A stretch of DNA of 64,000 bases from CBDDDW01 sp965226805 (GTDB lineage: Bacteria > Chloroflexota > Dehalococcoidia > Lucifugimonadales > JAGWBF01): the NCBI GenBank assembly GCA_965226805.1, contig CBDDDW010000001.1:25111-89110 (forward strand), given 5' to 3'. The notes below the pieces were generated by a model, which was given only the letters and a program-made list of their open reading frames with translations, was not told the DNA's origin and did not search any database. Position 1 is the first letter of the stretch; each line of letters begins with the position of its first letter. Shown piece by piece: positions 20,003 through 29,390 of this stretch. A program made the position numbers and the translations under genes.

Positions 20003-21034
20003 GTGACACCAGCGCTGCCGTCCCTAGGCCTGAACCTTGCCGGCCTCCACCCCCAGGACAAGGTGCTCCTGGCCAGGGAGGCGGAGGAGGCGGGATTCCA
20101 CTATGTAACCGTGGGCGACAACATCGACGACGCCTTCGTGTCCCTTGCCAGCATTGCCTCGACAACTACTCGCATCAGGCTGGTCAGCAGCGTGGCCACT
20201 TGGACTCGCACCCCGGTCACCACCGCCCGGGCCTGTCGCAACCTGGACCTGCTGAGCGACGGCCGGTTCATCCTGGGCATGCTCCCCAGGCCCAGGCGCT
20301 GGAACGAGGAGTTCCACGGGATACCGGGAAGGGCCGCGCTCTCCCGCATGCGGGAGTTCGTGAGCCTTGTCCGCATCCTTTGGAGCGCTTCGCCCGCGGA
20401 GCCGGTCAGCTACCTGGGCCGGTTCTACCGGGTATCGGGTTACCGTGTTGCCCTGCCTCCGCCCCAGCGGCCCCTGTCCGTATTCATCGGGGCGACCCGC
20501 CTCAGGACTATCCGGGAGACCGGCGCGTGGGCCGAAGGCATCCTTTTCAACGGCTCCTACACCATCCCATGGATCGAGAAGCGGGCGCTGCCCACCCTCT
20601 CGGAAGGAGCCCTCGAGGCGGGCAGGTCGCCAGGCGACCTGAAGCTGGTCGCGGGCAGATTCGTCTTCCTTACAGAGGGGCCAGAGCAGGTCGAGGTGGC
20701 CAAGGCAGCGTTCCGGCGCACATGGGCCGCCTTTCCCATGCGTATCGACTACCACCAGCAGCTCATGGCTTCTATCGGCTTTGAGCGGGAGATAGCCAGG
20801 GCCGTGACCTGCTTGGCAGCCGGGGATGAGCAGGGACTCCTGGATGCCATAAGTGACCGCATGGTGGACACCTACGCCATCATCGGGCCCGCCGAGGAAT
20901 GTATGCGCAGGGTGTCAGAATACGCGGCCCTGTTCGACTGGTTCACTCTGATGCCGGCCACGCAGGGCCTGCCCAGACCAGACCGAGTGGCCGCTATCCG
21001 GCGTCTGGTCCGGCAGTTCGGGGATCTCATATAG
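20003..21034 (+). CDS. LLM-class (luciferase-like, probably F420-dependent) oxidoreductase
   Basis: 343-residue TIM-barrel oxidoreductase of the bacterial-luciferase superfamily. Features are SLGLNLAGLHPQDKV at the start, AREAEEAGFHYVTVGDN, RIRLVSSVATWTRTPV, and the family segment LDLLSDGRFILGM. These enzymes use FMN or F420; F420 is likely given the lack of an obvious FMN phosphate signature, but this is not certain. GTG start at 20003 with GGAGGGTGGGA upstream. It is 90 bp downstream of the E2 gene and may be co-transcribed. The substrate is unknown. Confidence 0.85.
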   Translation: MTPALPSLGLNLAGLHPQDKVLLAREAEEAGFHYVTVGDNIDDAFVSLASIASTTTRIRLVSSVATWTRTPVTTARACRNLDLLSDGRFILGMLPRPRRWNEEFHGIPGRAALSRMREFVSLVRILWSASPAEPVSYLGRFYRVSGYRVALPPPQRPLSVFIGATRLRTIRETGAWAEGILFNGSYTIPWIEKRALPTLSEGALEAGRSPGDLKLVAGRFVFLTEGPEQVEVAKAAFRRTWAAFPMRIDYHQQLMASIGFEREIARAVTCLAAGDEQGLLDAISDRMVDTYAIIGPAEECMRRVSEYAALFDWFTLMPATQGLPRPDRVAAIRRLVRQFGDLI

Positions 21035-21168
21035 AAGAGGCCTGCTCGTCGAGCTTCGCCATCGCCCGAGGGTGCATGCCTGATGGCAGAGTGCAGAACG
21101 TCAGGAAAGGTGCTGGCCGAGATTGACGAGTAGCTGATTCCGTCTATTTACTGAAAGAGCGCAGGTCA

Positions 21169-21197
21169 TTGATGCGCACTTTTTCAGATGGTAGACT
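21169..21197 (+). promoter_or_regulatory. candidate sigma-70-type promoter of first amidohydrolase copy
   Basis: TTGATG, a 17-bp spacer and TAGACT. The same elements with the same spacing are conserved at 22480-22508 before the second amidohydrolase copy, although flanking sequence has drifted. That conservation is the main support. Confidence 0.5.
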
Positions 21198-21284
21198 ATG
21201 TCCCAGCACATCACATTACATCACGTCCAGGATGGCGATCAACAAGAGGGACGCTCCGTAAGTAAGAAGGGGCAGGGGGATGGC

Positions 21285-22406
21285 ATGGCTGGATACAGGA
21301 TAATATCGTCGGACAGCCACGTGGTAGAGCCTCCGGACCTGTGGACCGCCCGGGCCAAGCCGGAGTTCCGGCACCGCGTTCCACAGCTTGTTCGCGCACA
21401 TGGTGGCGATTGGTGGTACTGCGACGGCATTCAGGGGAGTCCGGCCGCCACCGGATCGATGGCTGGGGTGAGGTTCGATCAGCCGGAGAAGCTCAGCATG
21501 ACGGATACTTTTGAAAACGTGCGGCCCGGAGCATACATCCCCGAGGAACACGTTAAGGACATGGCCATCGATGGCGTAGACGTGGGCATAATCTACCCCA
21601 GCGCGGGCCTCATGCTGTTCAGCGTTCCGGATACCGAGCTCGTTAGCGCTATGTTTGGCACCTACAATGACTGGATCGCCGAGTTCTGCGGCGCCTTTCC
21701 CGACCGGCTCAAGGGAATCGGCATGGTCAACGTAGACGACGTGGGGGATAGTGTAAAGGAGCTGGAGAGTTGCGAGAAGAAAGGGCTCGCGGGAGCCATG
21801 ATCACCGTGTACCCTCCGACGGAGAAGTCCTACGACCTGCCGGAATATGAGCCCCTGTGGGCCGCCGCCGAGGAGATGGGAATGCCCCTTAGCCTTCACT
21901 CAGGGACAAATCGCCGACGGGGTGCGGGCGAAGTTTTTGAGGGTAACGACTCCGTTAAACCCTCCTGGGTATGTAACCTGGACTATTGGGTCCGCATGTC
22001 CCTTACCAACATGATATTCAGCGGAGTTTTCGAGCGACATCCCAAGCTACAAGTAGGGTCGGTGGAGATGGAGCTGTCCTGGGCACCACATTTCCTCGAC
22101 CGGATGGACACGCTGTACACACAAAAGACCTCCGATTTCGCCCCGTACCGCTTCAAGGAAGACATGCTGCCCAGCGACTACTTTCACCGCAACGTGTTTC
22201 TCGGCTTCCAGGAAGATGCCTTTGGCATAACGAATCGCCAAATCATCGGGGTAGACAGTTTGGTGTGGGGTTCGGATTATCCCCATCAAGAGTCTACCTT
22301 CCCAAGAAGCCGGGAAATCCTGGAAGACATCCTGGGGGATTGCACCAAAGAGGAGAAGGCGAAGATCGCCGGCGGAAACGCCGCCAGGATTTACAATATC
22401 GATTAG
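21285..22406 (+). CDS. amidohydrolase-2 family protein, intact copy of tandem pair
   Basis: 373-residue Amidohydro_2 hydrolase. N-terminal metal motif SSDSHVVEPPDLW, central IDGVDVGIIYP, LSLHSGT (metal His), and the late GSDYPHQESTFPRS with the catalytic Asp, ending in GGNAARIYNID. The family decarboxylates or hydrolyses cyclic and aromatic carboxylates; the substrate here is unknown. ATG 21285 is chosen because family similarity begins at MAGYRIISSDSH and GGGGCAGGGGGAT lies just upstream; the frame is open back to 21198. It is followed by a tandem duplicate in which the same region carries a deletion. Confidence 0.85.
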   Translation: MAGYRIISSDSHVVEPPDLWTARAKPEFRHRVPQLVRAHGGDWWYCDGIQGSPAATGSMAGVRFDQPEKLSMTDTFENVRPGAYIPEEHVKDMAIDGVDVGIIYPSAGLMLFSVPDTELVSAMFGTYNDWIAEFCGAFPDRLKGIGMVNVDDVGDSVKELESCEKKGLAGAMITVYPPTEKSYDLPEYEPLWAAAEEMGMPLSLHSGTNRRRGAGEVFEGNDSVKPSWVCNLDYWVRMSLTNMIFSGVFERHPKLQVGSVEMELSWAPHFLDRMDTLYTQKTSDFAPYRFKEDMLPSDYFHRNVFLGFQEDAFGITNRQIIGVDSLVWGSDYPHQESTFPRSREILEDILGDCTKEEKAKIAGGNAARIYNID

Positions 22407-22479
22407 GTATCAAAGCCCCATCCTCAGCGCTGCCGTCCACAGGCCTGATGCCGTGTGTCTACCAGAAGAGCGCAGGTCG

Positions 22480-22508
22480 TTGATGCGCACTTTTTCACGT
22501 GGTAGACT
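22480..22508 (+). promoter_or_regulatory. candidate promoter of second amidohydrolase copy
   Basis: TTGATG, 17 bp, TAGACT, matching the element at 21169-21197. The conserved block starts about 20 bp further upstream (AGAGCGCAGGTC), so the duplication carried its own control region. Confidence 0.5.
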
Positions 22509-22586
22509 ACGTCAAAACCACATCACCGCACGTCCAGGTTAGCGCCGAATAAGAGGCCCCACCGCGAGATGGGCAGGGGGTAAGTC

Positions 22587-23676
22587 ATGGCCGGATACAG
22601 GATAATATCCTCGGACAGTCACGTTATCGAACCGCCTGACCTGTGGACCACTCGAGTCGAGCCCAGGTTCAGAGACCGCGCCCCGCGAGTAGTGCGGTCC
22701 GAAGACGGCGGAGATTGGTGGTACTGCGACGGAATCAAGGGCAGCCCTGCCGCAGCCGGCGCCCAGACCGGCAGACGCTTTGAAGCCCCCGAGAATCTGA
22801 CCTATGAGGAGAAATACGAGGACGTGCGGCCCGGCGGATATGTACCTCGACGGAGTGGACGTAGGCATAATCTACCCCACGACAGGCCTTAATCTTTACG
22901 CCGTCCCGGATGGCGAGCTCTTGACCGCCATGTTCAAGGTCTACAACGACTGGCTGGCCGAGTTTTGCCGCCCGTTCCCCAACCGTCTCCAGGGTATCGC
23001 CATGCTCAACGTAGACGACGTGCCCTCGGCCGTGAATGAGCTGGAAAGGTGTGCGGGAATGGGGCTGGCCGGGGCGATGATCACGGTATACCCGCCTGAG
23101 GACAGGTCCTACGACTCCCCCGAATATGAGCCTCTATGGGCTACGGCGGAACACCTGGCGATGCCCCTTAGTCTGCACTTTCTCACGAACCGCGTTACGA
23201 CGGCACAGGTGGCGGCGGCGGACTTCACGGCGGCCTACTACGCCAACATTGACCACTGGGTACGAATGTCCCTTGCATACATGATCTACAGCGGAGTATT
23301 CGAGAGGTACCCCAGGCTACACGTGGGGTCGGTGGAGATGGAGCTGTCCTGGGTCCCCCATTTTCTGGAGAGAATAGACTACAACTACACCCAGAGAGTG
23401 CACGTCGCAAGCTGGTACAACTTCACCGAAAACATGCTCCCCAGCGACTATTTTCACCAGAACGGGTTTGTGGGTTTCCAGGAAGATATTCTGGGGATGC
23501 GGTTAAGGGACGTCATAGGAGTCGATAACCTCATGTGGGGCTCCGACTACCCACACATCGAGTCTACCTTCCCCAGGAGCCGCCAGATCCTCGAAGAGAT
23601 CATGGCCGATTGCACGGAAGAGGAGCGCGCCAAGATCGCGGGGATGAACGCTGCCCGGGTCTACGACTTCGATTAG
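22587..23676 (+). pseudogene. duplicate amidohydrolase with a 26-bp frame-breaking deletion
   Basis: Reads as a full homologue of the 21285-22406 gene (MAGYRIISSDSHVIEPPDLW to MNAARVYDFD). Near 22850, about 26 bp are missing relative to the sister gene, removing the P-E-E-H-V-K-D-M-A-I stretch and shifting the frame. After the break, homology continues in another frame from DGVDVGIIYP. Metal motifs on both sides (SDSH, L-S-L-H, GSDYPHIESTFP) are still present. The protein would be truncated near residue 100, so it is probably inactive. Translation restart at an internal ATG near 22840 cannot be excluded. Confidence 0.85.
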
Positions 23677-23822
23677 CTAAGCTACTAGAGCCCCCACACT
23701 CATTGCAACAAACTAAAGCCAATCGCGACGCGGCTGGATTCCAATTACAAGGCAATCGCAGAATTCTGGGTGTCCATCCTTTTACCATCCAGCTTCTGCT
23801 CCTGGATGTTGCTGACAGGCGG

Positions 23823-24110
23823 CTAACCGCTATGGCACTTCTTGTACTTCTTGCCGCTACCGCACGGGCACCTTTCGTTGCGCCCCACCTTACGACCCTG
23901 GGTTGCGTTATCAAACCGGCGCTGCGCCGCCCGCCGCGTCTCACAATCGGCACAGGTGCAGGCCGCTCCATGGCCTTCGTACCAGTTAGTGCGTTCCTTT
24001 GCTACGAGCATGTTTTCTCTCAGGATTCCGAAGCTCTTCTCAAAGCCCCCAGACTCGCGCCGCGTTTCCGCTGTTACAGGCAGTCCAAGAAACCTTATGT
24101 TATCACGCAA
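23823..24110 (-). CDS. SEC-C motif zinc-binding protein
   Basis: Up to 95 residues. The C-terminus is a SEC-C metal-binding motif (GRNERCPCGSGKKYKKCH), preceded by a second short Cys pair in ACTCADCETRR. SEC-C motifs bind Zn and are found at the end of SecA and in many small accessory proteins. The start is ambiguous: TTG at 24110 has no clear RBS, while ATG at 24011 would give 62 residues. It is convergent with the amidohydrolase copy and divergent from the DUF4234 gene. The function is unknown. Confidence 0.75.
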   Translation of the reverse strand: MRDNIRFLGLPVTAETRRESGGFEKSFGILRENMLVAKERTNWYEGHGAACTCADCETRRAAQRRFDNATQGRKVGRNERCPCGSGKKYKKCHSG

Positions 24111-24240
24111 GGCGTGTCAATCGCGGGGTATGCGACCTCAACCTCCAGTCCTGAGGCCCAAAGGCGTAGTCCACCCGCTTGATGATATAATCAGTGGCAG
24201 CCCCGGACCTAGTATTTTTCTCTAAGAGGGAGGTGCCATC

Positions 24241-24663
24241 GTGGAGAACCGCAGCCCGGCATCCGTTTTGTTACTCGCGATAGTAACGCTCGGCTTATAT
24301 GGCTTAGTTTGGCTGAACAAAACGAGGAATGAGATGGTTGCTCAAGGTGCCGACATAAAGGCCACCTGGATGGTGCTTGTCCCCATAGTGAATTTGATCT
24401 GGGCGCTGAAGTATTCCCAAGGCGTAGCGAAGGTTACCAATGGGGCAATGGGTACTGGTATGGCGTTCGTTCTCCTCACCTTTGCCGGTCCCGTAGGCGG
24501 CGCCATAATACAGGGCGAGTTTAACAAAGTTGCCGCGGCGCCAGAAGCCCCTGCTCCAGAACCCGCCGCCGCTGAGGAACCAGCAGCCGCGGCTGAGGAG
24601 CCGGCGGGGGACGCTGAGGAACCGAGCTCCACCGACGATGACGGGGATAAGTCTGAGACGTAG
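24241..24663 (+). CDS. DUF4234-like small membrane protein with acidic tail
   Basis: 140 residues. Two or three membrane segments occupy residues ~8-25, ~40-58 and ~70-92, with the LGLYGLVWLNKTRNEM region typical of DUF4234. The last ~45 residues are an A/P/E-rich, highly acidic tail that probably lies in the cytoplasm or extracytoplasmic space as a flexible linker. GTG start with GAGGGAGGT upstream. The function is unknown. Confidence 0.75.
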   Translation: MENRSPASVLLLAIVTLGLYGLVWLNKTRNEMVAQGADIKATWMVLVPIVNLIWALKYSQGVAKVTNGAMGTGMAFVLLTFAGPVGGAIIQGEFNKVAAAPEAPAPEPAAAEEPAAAAEEPAGDAEEPSSTDDDGDKSET

Positions 24664-24907
24664 CACTCGGTTCTCTACAATAACGATCCTCTATCCCATC
24701 TGCTACGCATCCCTCCATTCCTGCCTGGGATCGCACTCACCGAACTTTCGGAGCCCGCGAGTCGAGGCCAAATCGGACCCGTGGGACTCCCCAAATGGGA
24801 GTTGCTGACTTTCCCGCGGCCCGGTTCTGACTAACCCCCTACACGGCCCCGCGGCTGGATATCAACCTGGTGTCAAGTCCTGGGGAGTACTGTCGCGGGG
24901 AACCGGG

Positions 24908-26098
24908 CTACTCAGCCCGCGCGAATCCAGTTTGCTCAAACACACGAACCTCGGTCCACACGAATACACTACCGTTGGTGGCCGAGGATGGAGGGAATAC
25001 GAGGGAAGTGAAGCCCGGAGGGTCGCATGTATGATGGCCGGCATACTGGGCCAGGCCGGGGGGAGTAAGGGCTTCGCCGGCTTCCTGCCAGGTTTCACCC
25101 CTATCCGTGGAGCGGTGCAAGCCACCACACACTTTGCTGGTGAAGAGAGTGTGGTCGGTGGCAAAGTCGGGAGACACAACCACCCAGGGCTCAAAGTTGC
25201 CCTCCAAGACTTCATCGTAGCCGTACACAGCCTCCCAGTTAACGCCTCGGTCCGTGGAGCGGAGCAGGCTATCCAAGGTCGCCGCGTACAGGGTGCCGTC
25301 GGTATCGAAGGACGGGGCGATGACCAGCCGGGTGTTGACCCACAGGACCCGTTCGATCCCAAAGTTCTGTACTATCTCATGCCAGCCGTCACCTCGGTCT
25401 TTCGAGCGGAACAACGAAGGTGCGGTGTCCCAGTTCCGATTCCGGGCCACCGCAAACAGCGTGTTGTCTGTGGCGAAGGATGGAGAGAGGGCAATGTTTA
25501 TTATCCAGGAATCGGTAAGGTCGTGGCCCGCGTTGTGCCAAGTATCCCCTCGGTCCCTGGAGCGAAACAGGCCGTTCCACGTTGCCAGGTACACGGTGTC
25601 GTCGGCGTCAAAAGATGGGGAGAATTCAAAGTCCGTCACACCGTAGTATCCACAGCACTCCCCCACATCCTCGTACCTGGGGAGGCCCCGAGTGACTTTC
25701 TTCCAGCTATCTCCCCCATCGGTTGACCGGAAGACACCGCCGGACCCCCTACCCGCGAAGAGCGTGTTGTCCGAGGCGAAGGCAGGGGAGACCACCACCC
25801 ACGGCTGGGAAGACCCTCGTCGTCCCTCGTAGACTTCCTCCCACGTGTCACCACCATCGGTCGAGCGGAACACACCAAGGTCCCAGCCCGAAAGTCCAAT
25901 GAAAAGGGTGTCATCGCTGGAGTAAGCTGGTGAGAAGGCCAGGGAGGTGACATCGATGCCCGCCGGGCCTATGGCGCGCCATTCTTCTCCGCCAGGCGAT
26001 GGGGTCCCAGCGACCGTTTCGAACGACTGGACCCCACCGCAAGAAGCCAGGATAACACCCAGCACGAGCAGAGAGACAATAGGCAGAAGACGCGTCAT
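24908..26098 (-). CDS. BNR/sortilin-like beta-propeller lipoprotein
   Basis: 396 residues. Lipoprotein signal peptide with lipobox LASC at about residues 17-20, then repeated BNR-type blades, each with F-R-S-T/K-D-R/G-G-D-T-W (Asp-box). At least six such blades are visible. This is the layout of exported YCF48/sortilin-like propellers, whose roles include adhesion, glycan binding and photosystem-type assembly. A sialidase function is not supported because catalytic Arg/Tyr residues are not recognised. It starts right after the stop of the upstream membrane-protein gene (TAG-ATG), so it is translationally coupled in a three-gene operon (26848 to 24908). Confidence 0.85.
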   Translation of the reverse strand: MTRLLPIVSLLVLGVILASCGGVQSFETVAGTPSPGGEEWRAIGPAGIDVTSLAFSPAYSSDDTLFIGLSGWDLGVFRSTDGGDTWEEVYEGRRGSSQPWVVVSPAFASDNTLFAGRGSGGVFRSTDGGDSWKKVTRGLPRYEDVGECCGYYGVTDFEFSPSFDADDTVYLATWNGLFRSRDRGDTWHNAGHDLTDSWIINIALSPSFATDNTLFAVARNRNWDTAPSLFRSKDRGDGWHEIVQNFGIERVLWVNTRLVIAPSFDTDGTLYAATLDSLLRSTDRGVNWEAVYGYDEVLEGNFEPWVVVSPDFATDHTLFTSKVCGGLHRSTDRGETWQEAGEALTPPGLAQYAGHHTCDPPGFTSLVFPPSSATNGSVFVWTEVRVFEQTGFARAE

Positions 26099-26557
26099 CT
26101 ACGCGCACCTTCCACTTTCTTGGACAGCCCCACCCCTGCCAAGGCGAGCCCACCTCCAACCAGGGTCAGCGAAAAGACCCGTTCCCCAATCCCCCGACCG
26201 GAACACAGCCATTCCGTAGTCATGGTAGTACTGCCAAAATTCGTAGCCAAAATGGGCGAGCACAGGGAACGTGGCCATCACCAGCCCCGCGATCGTCGTT
26301 ATCAGCCATCGAAGAGCCGAGCCACGGCGTGAGAAATTGATAAAATTGGCCACGCCTCCCAGAAAAGTGACAGCGACTCCCACAACGGCCCCGAAAGCCA
26401 GAAGGGTCAAGGGCAAGGGAAGGTTATACCCCGCCTCAAATCGTTGGGATGGCTGAATGTAGTCAATTCCCCTGCCGTCCCCCGTCCAGTTTAAGAACAA
26501 CGCAACCAGTCCCAAAGTGGCACCCGCCAGAAGTAGTATGGAAGCCGCTACCCTCAT
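26099..26557 (-). CDS. hypothetical membrane protein
   Basis: 152 residues with three predicted membrane helices (~5-25, ~48-70, ~82-103). No family recognised. I use ATG 26557. A GTG at 26578 immediately follows the upstream stop but has no RBS, whereas GGGAAGG precedes the ATG. Operon partners are the small Cys-containing gene upstream and the lipoprotein downstream. It could form part of an exported complex with that lipoprotein, which is inference. Confidence 0.65.
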   Translation of the reverse strand: MRVAASILLLAGATLGLVALFLNWTGDGRGIDYIQPSQRFEAGYNLPLPLTLLAFGAVVGVAVTFLGGVANFINFSRRGSALRWLITTIAGLVMATFPVLAHFGYEFWQYYHDYGMAVFRSGDWGTGLFADPGWRWARLGRGGAVQESGRCA

Positions 26558-26578
26558 TACCAAGCCAGCCCTTCCCAC

Positions 26579-26848
26579 TTACGCCAACGCCCGCGCCCGG
26601 CATTCGGGGCAGCCGCAACCTAGTTTGATCATGAAGAGTCCTCTGTATAGGGCGATTATCGATTCCTTATGGGTCAAAGCGAACGAGCGACCCATTGCCA
26701 GGTACTCCCCCATTCGGTGCGTCCGTTCCTGTTCCTCTTTGGGAGGGAGGCTTTCTCGCTGGAGTGTGACGAGCCTCGCGTAGTTCCTGAGGACAGCCTG
26801 GTCCCGGGCCATCGTTTTCTTTGGATACGCCAAGATGAGGCTGTTCAT
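26579..26848 (-). CDS. hypothetical small protein with C-terminal GCGCPEC cysteines
   Basis: 89 residues, charged and mostly helical, with a C-terminal CGCPEC motif that could bind a metal. No family recognised. ATG 26848 has AGGAGGTGGAAG directly upstream, which is a strong RBS. It heads the apparent operon with the membrane protein and the propeller lipoprotein. Confidence 0.7.
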   Translation of the reverse strand: MNSLILAYPKKTMARDQAVLRNYARLVTLQRESLPPKEEQERTHRMGEYLAMGRSFALTHKESIIALYRGLFMIKLGCGCPECRARALA

Positions 26849-26988
26849 CTTCCACCTCCTCCGCCAAACTCCCTTATCTTTTAGACGTGGGATGAGGGGG
26901 ATTTGTTCCCAACCGTGATTCTCCGATCAAACATAGCCATTTCCTCACACGCGGACACTCGCTACACGGTGACCTTGTTGCTTCGATT

Positions 26989-28221
26989 CTAGCTCGAGTC
27001 ATGTCCCACCAAGAGCTGCCTCAGGGCGAGGAAAGATATGAAAACTGCCGTTGAAGCCACGATTATACCCCCGAGGCTCATCGTTGACTGGACCCCGACG
27101 TACTGTCCCATGGTGCCCATCAGCACGCCGCCCAGAGCCGCCGCGCCCCAGGTAAACTGTTCGAGGCTCATGACCCTGCCCCGGAATTCGTCGGCGGCCA
27201 GGGTTTGCATCAGGGTCGTGCTCATGGTCTGGAACACCACACGACAGGCTCCCACGACGGCTATCACCAGAGCGGCGGCCAAAAGCCAGTCCGCTCGTGA
27301 GAACAGTAAGAGACCCACGCCGAAGCCGACTCCAGCCAAGACGTAGAGTCTAGCCGGACGGACTCTAAGTCCCAAGAGGACTATTGCCGCCGTGGCAGCT
27401 AGGCCCCCGGCGCCTTCAGAAAGCAACAGCCGGCTGTACGTATTGATGCCGCCCGCTACCACCTTGTCGGAAAAGACAGGAAGAAGAACCTCGTAGGATG
27501 AGCCGAAGATGCCCATGACCATCCCTATGACAACAACACCTTGGATGGCGTTGTTCCGCCGCACATAGGAAAACCCCTCCAGTACCCCGCGCAGCATGGA
27601 AGAAGGGCGGTTTTCCGGCCGATGACCAACCGGGCTCATGAGCATCAGTGTGAGTACCGTCAGGATGTACGCCCCGCCTATGATGAAGAACACGCCTTCG
27701 AGCCCCCATAGGTCCACCAGCGGGACGAAAACCGCCGGACCTAGAACCGCCGCCACACCAGAGACGAGAGAATAAAGAGCAATGGCGCTTGCGAGTTGGT
27801 GTCGAGGTACAAGGGCAGGGAGCATGGCCGCTCGGGACGGGATATCGAACGAGAGCAGGACTCCGGTGCCTACCGAGATGGCGATGATGTGCCACGGCTC
27901 GACCAGGTCCGTGGCAACCAGCATCCCAGTCAGAATAGCTAATGCGGCGAACATCCCACGCGTAACGCGAACCAGCCTCAGCCGGTTCGTTCGGTCGGCG
28001 AGCACTCCTCCCCAGACGGAGAAGAAGAGGACCGGGCCAAGACTAGCCGTCGTGGAAAGGCCCACCATCAAGGGGGAGTCGGTGAGCCTATGCATTAGCC
28101 ACAGCCGGCCGTAGATAAGCGCCCACATGCCTACATTGGAAAAAGCGGCAGCCAGCCAAAAGAGCCGATATTCCCGGTGTCGGAAGACAGCGAAACCCGT
28201 CTTCTCTACCCAGGTCGGCAT
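26989..28221 (-). CDS. MFS transporter (MFS_3, enterobactin-exporter-like)
   Basis: 410 residues, about 12 membrane helices. Opening FRHREYRLFWLAAAFSNVG and the loop GGVLADRTNRLRLVRV are typical of the EntS/MFS_3 exporter group. The last cytoplasmic loop has FRGRVMSLEQFTWGAAALG. Likely an exporter of small hydrophobic compounds using the proton gradient; the substrate is unknown. Its ATG at 28221 lies about 120 bp downstream of the ABC permease end on the same strand. Confidence 0.85.
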   Translation of the reverse strand: MPTWVEKTGFAVFRHREYRLFWLAAAFSNVGMWALIYGRLWLMHRLTDSPLMVGLSTTASLGPVLFFSVWGGVLADRTNRLRLVRVTRGMFAALAILTGMLVATDLVEPWHIIAISVGTGVLLSFDIPSRAAMLPALVPRHQLASAIALYSLVSGVAAVLGPAVFVPLVDLWGLEGVFFIIGGAYILTVLTLMLMSPVGHRPENRPSSMLRGVLEGFSYVRRNNAIQGVVVIGMVMGIFGSSYEVLLPVFSDKVVAGGINTYSRLLLSEGAGGLAATAAIVLLGLRVRPARLYVLAGVGFGVGLLLFSRADWLLAAALVIAVVGACRVVFQTMSTTLMQTLAADEFRGRVMSLEQFTWGAAALGGVLMGTMGQYVGVQSTMSLGGIIVASTAVFISFLALRQLLVGHDSS

Positions 28222-28340
28222 GGACGGCGGGGCTTCACTATGAAAGGCCCTGATATCCTCTCTTTGGGCATCGTGCCATCATAGACGATAAAGAAGGCTC
28301 TTGAAAGCCTCGCCCCGAGGTATGCCGACTCGAAGTTGTC

Positions 28341-29390
28341 CTACCCGCCGGTGGCGCCGCCGATGTCCCTGCGCTGAAACGCCCAGAGGGCCAGCCCGCC
28401 GAGGACTGCCATGTAAGTCATGAGCACCAGGAATGCGTGAAGCATGCCGGGGAAGTCACCGATAGGGGTACTAGTGAAGAACAGGCCGCTGAACTCGTCG
28501 CGTCCGTTCCCCATCATCCACGCGGTGATATTCCTTCCCAGCAGGTAGTCGGCCACATTCTGACCCCAATCAAACAGGTTGACCAGGAGCGCCACAAAGA
28601 GCAATTCGCTGAAGAAGTAACCGAATACCACGGTTATGCCCGCTATGGACGATGAGGTCACGACTGTGACGAGGCCTGCGAGGACAACATAAGGCAACAG
28701 AGAAAACGCGGTCCTCCCGAGGGTGGTTGCTGCTTCGGTCCACTCCGCCTGCGGGACCGGCTCTTCCGATACAAGCGCCCCCACGATCGCGCTGCTGACA
28801 GCGGTGGTCGCTGCGATGATGGCCAGCACGGCCGCGGAGAAAAGGGCCACGAGCACCAGCTTAGAAGACAGGACCTGCCATCTCCCCGTCCCCCGAGCAA
28901 GCACCAAGCGCAACGTTCCCCAGCCGAACTCAGAGCCCACCATGGACGCCGCCATGGTCGCGAAGAGTAACACGCCCAACCCGTGGGTCAGATTAAGCCC
29001 ATTGATCAAACTCCCCGGAAGGGTGATGCGGCGGAGCACGTCCATCCGGTCTCCCCTATCTCTCTCCAACGACCGCTCGCAGCTCCGCGTAAAATCTTCT
29101 GTGGCGGAGCGCATCTCCTGTGGAAGCTCTTCCGGGAAGGGTCCCGCTAAGACATCGCTGCAGGTCAACTCAACGTGTTGAAAACGAGATTGGCCGCCGC
29201 CCTCGGACCCGACGGGGACGGTATAACTGAAAGCGCTACTGTCGCGAGTACTCGGGGGATAGGCGAAGTAGGTACCCCAGAGGGTCGCCTGTGTAAGGAA
29301 CAGAAGAACCGCCAGCAATATCCAGGGCATCAAGCGCCGCTGGGTTTTGAACCATTCCCAACGTACAAGGCTCGCGAAATGCAAAATCAT
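28341..29390 (-). CDS. ABC-2 type transporter permease
   Basis: 349 residues with about six membrane helices and one large extracytoplasmic loop (roughly residues 45-135), consistent with an ABC-2 permease. The helix-flanked FGWGTLRLVLARGTGRW motif (residues ~155-171) is the permease-ATPase coupling region. Overlaps the ATPase gene by four bases (29387-29390), indicating translational coupling. It pairs with that ATPase to form an exporter; the substrate is unknown. Confidence 0.85.
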   Translation of the reverse strand: MILHFASLVRWEWFKTQRRLMPWILLAVLLFLTQATLWGTYFAYPPSTRDSSAFSYTVPVGSEGGGQSRFQHVELTCSDVLAGPFPEELPQEMRSATEDFTRSCERSLERDRGDRMDVLRRITLPGSLINGLNLTHGLGVLLFATMAASMVGSEFGWGTLRLVLARGTGRWQVLSSKLVLVALFSAAVLAIIAATTAVSSAIVGALVSEEPVPQAEWTEAATTLGRTAFSLLPYVVLAGLVTVVTSSSIAGITVVFGYFFSELLFVALLVNLFDWGQNVADYLLGRNITAWMMGNGRDEFSGLFFTSTPIGDFPGMLHAFLVLMTYMAVLGGLALWAFQRRDIGGATGG

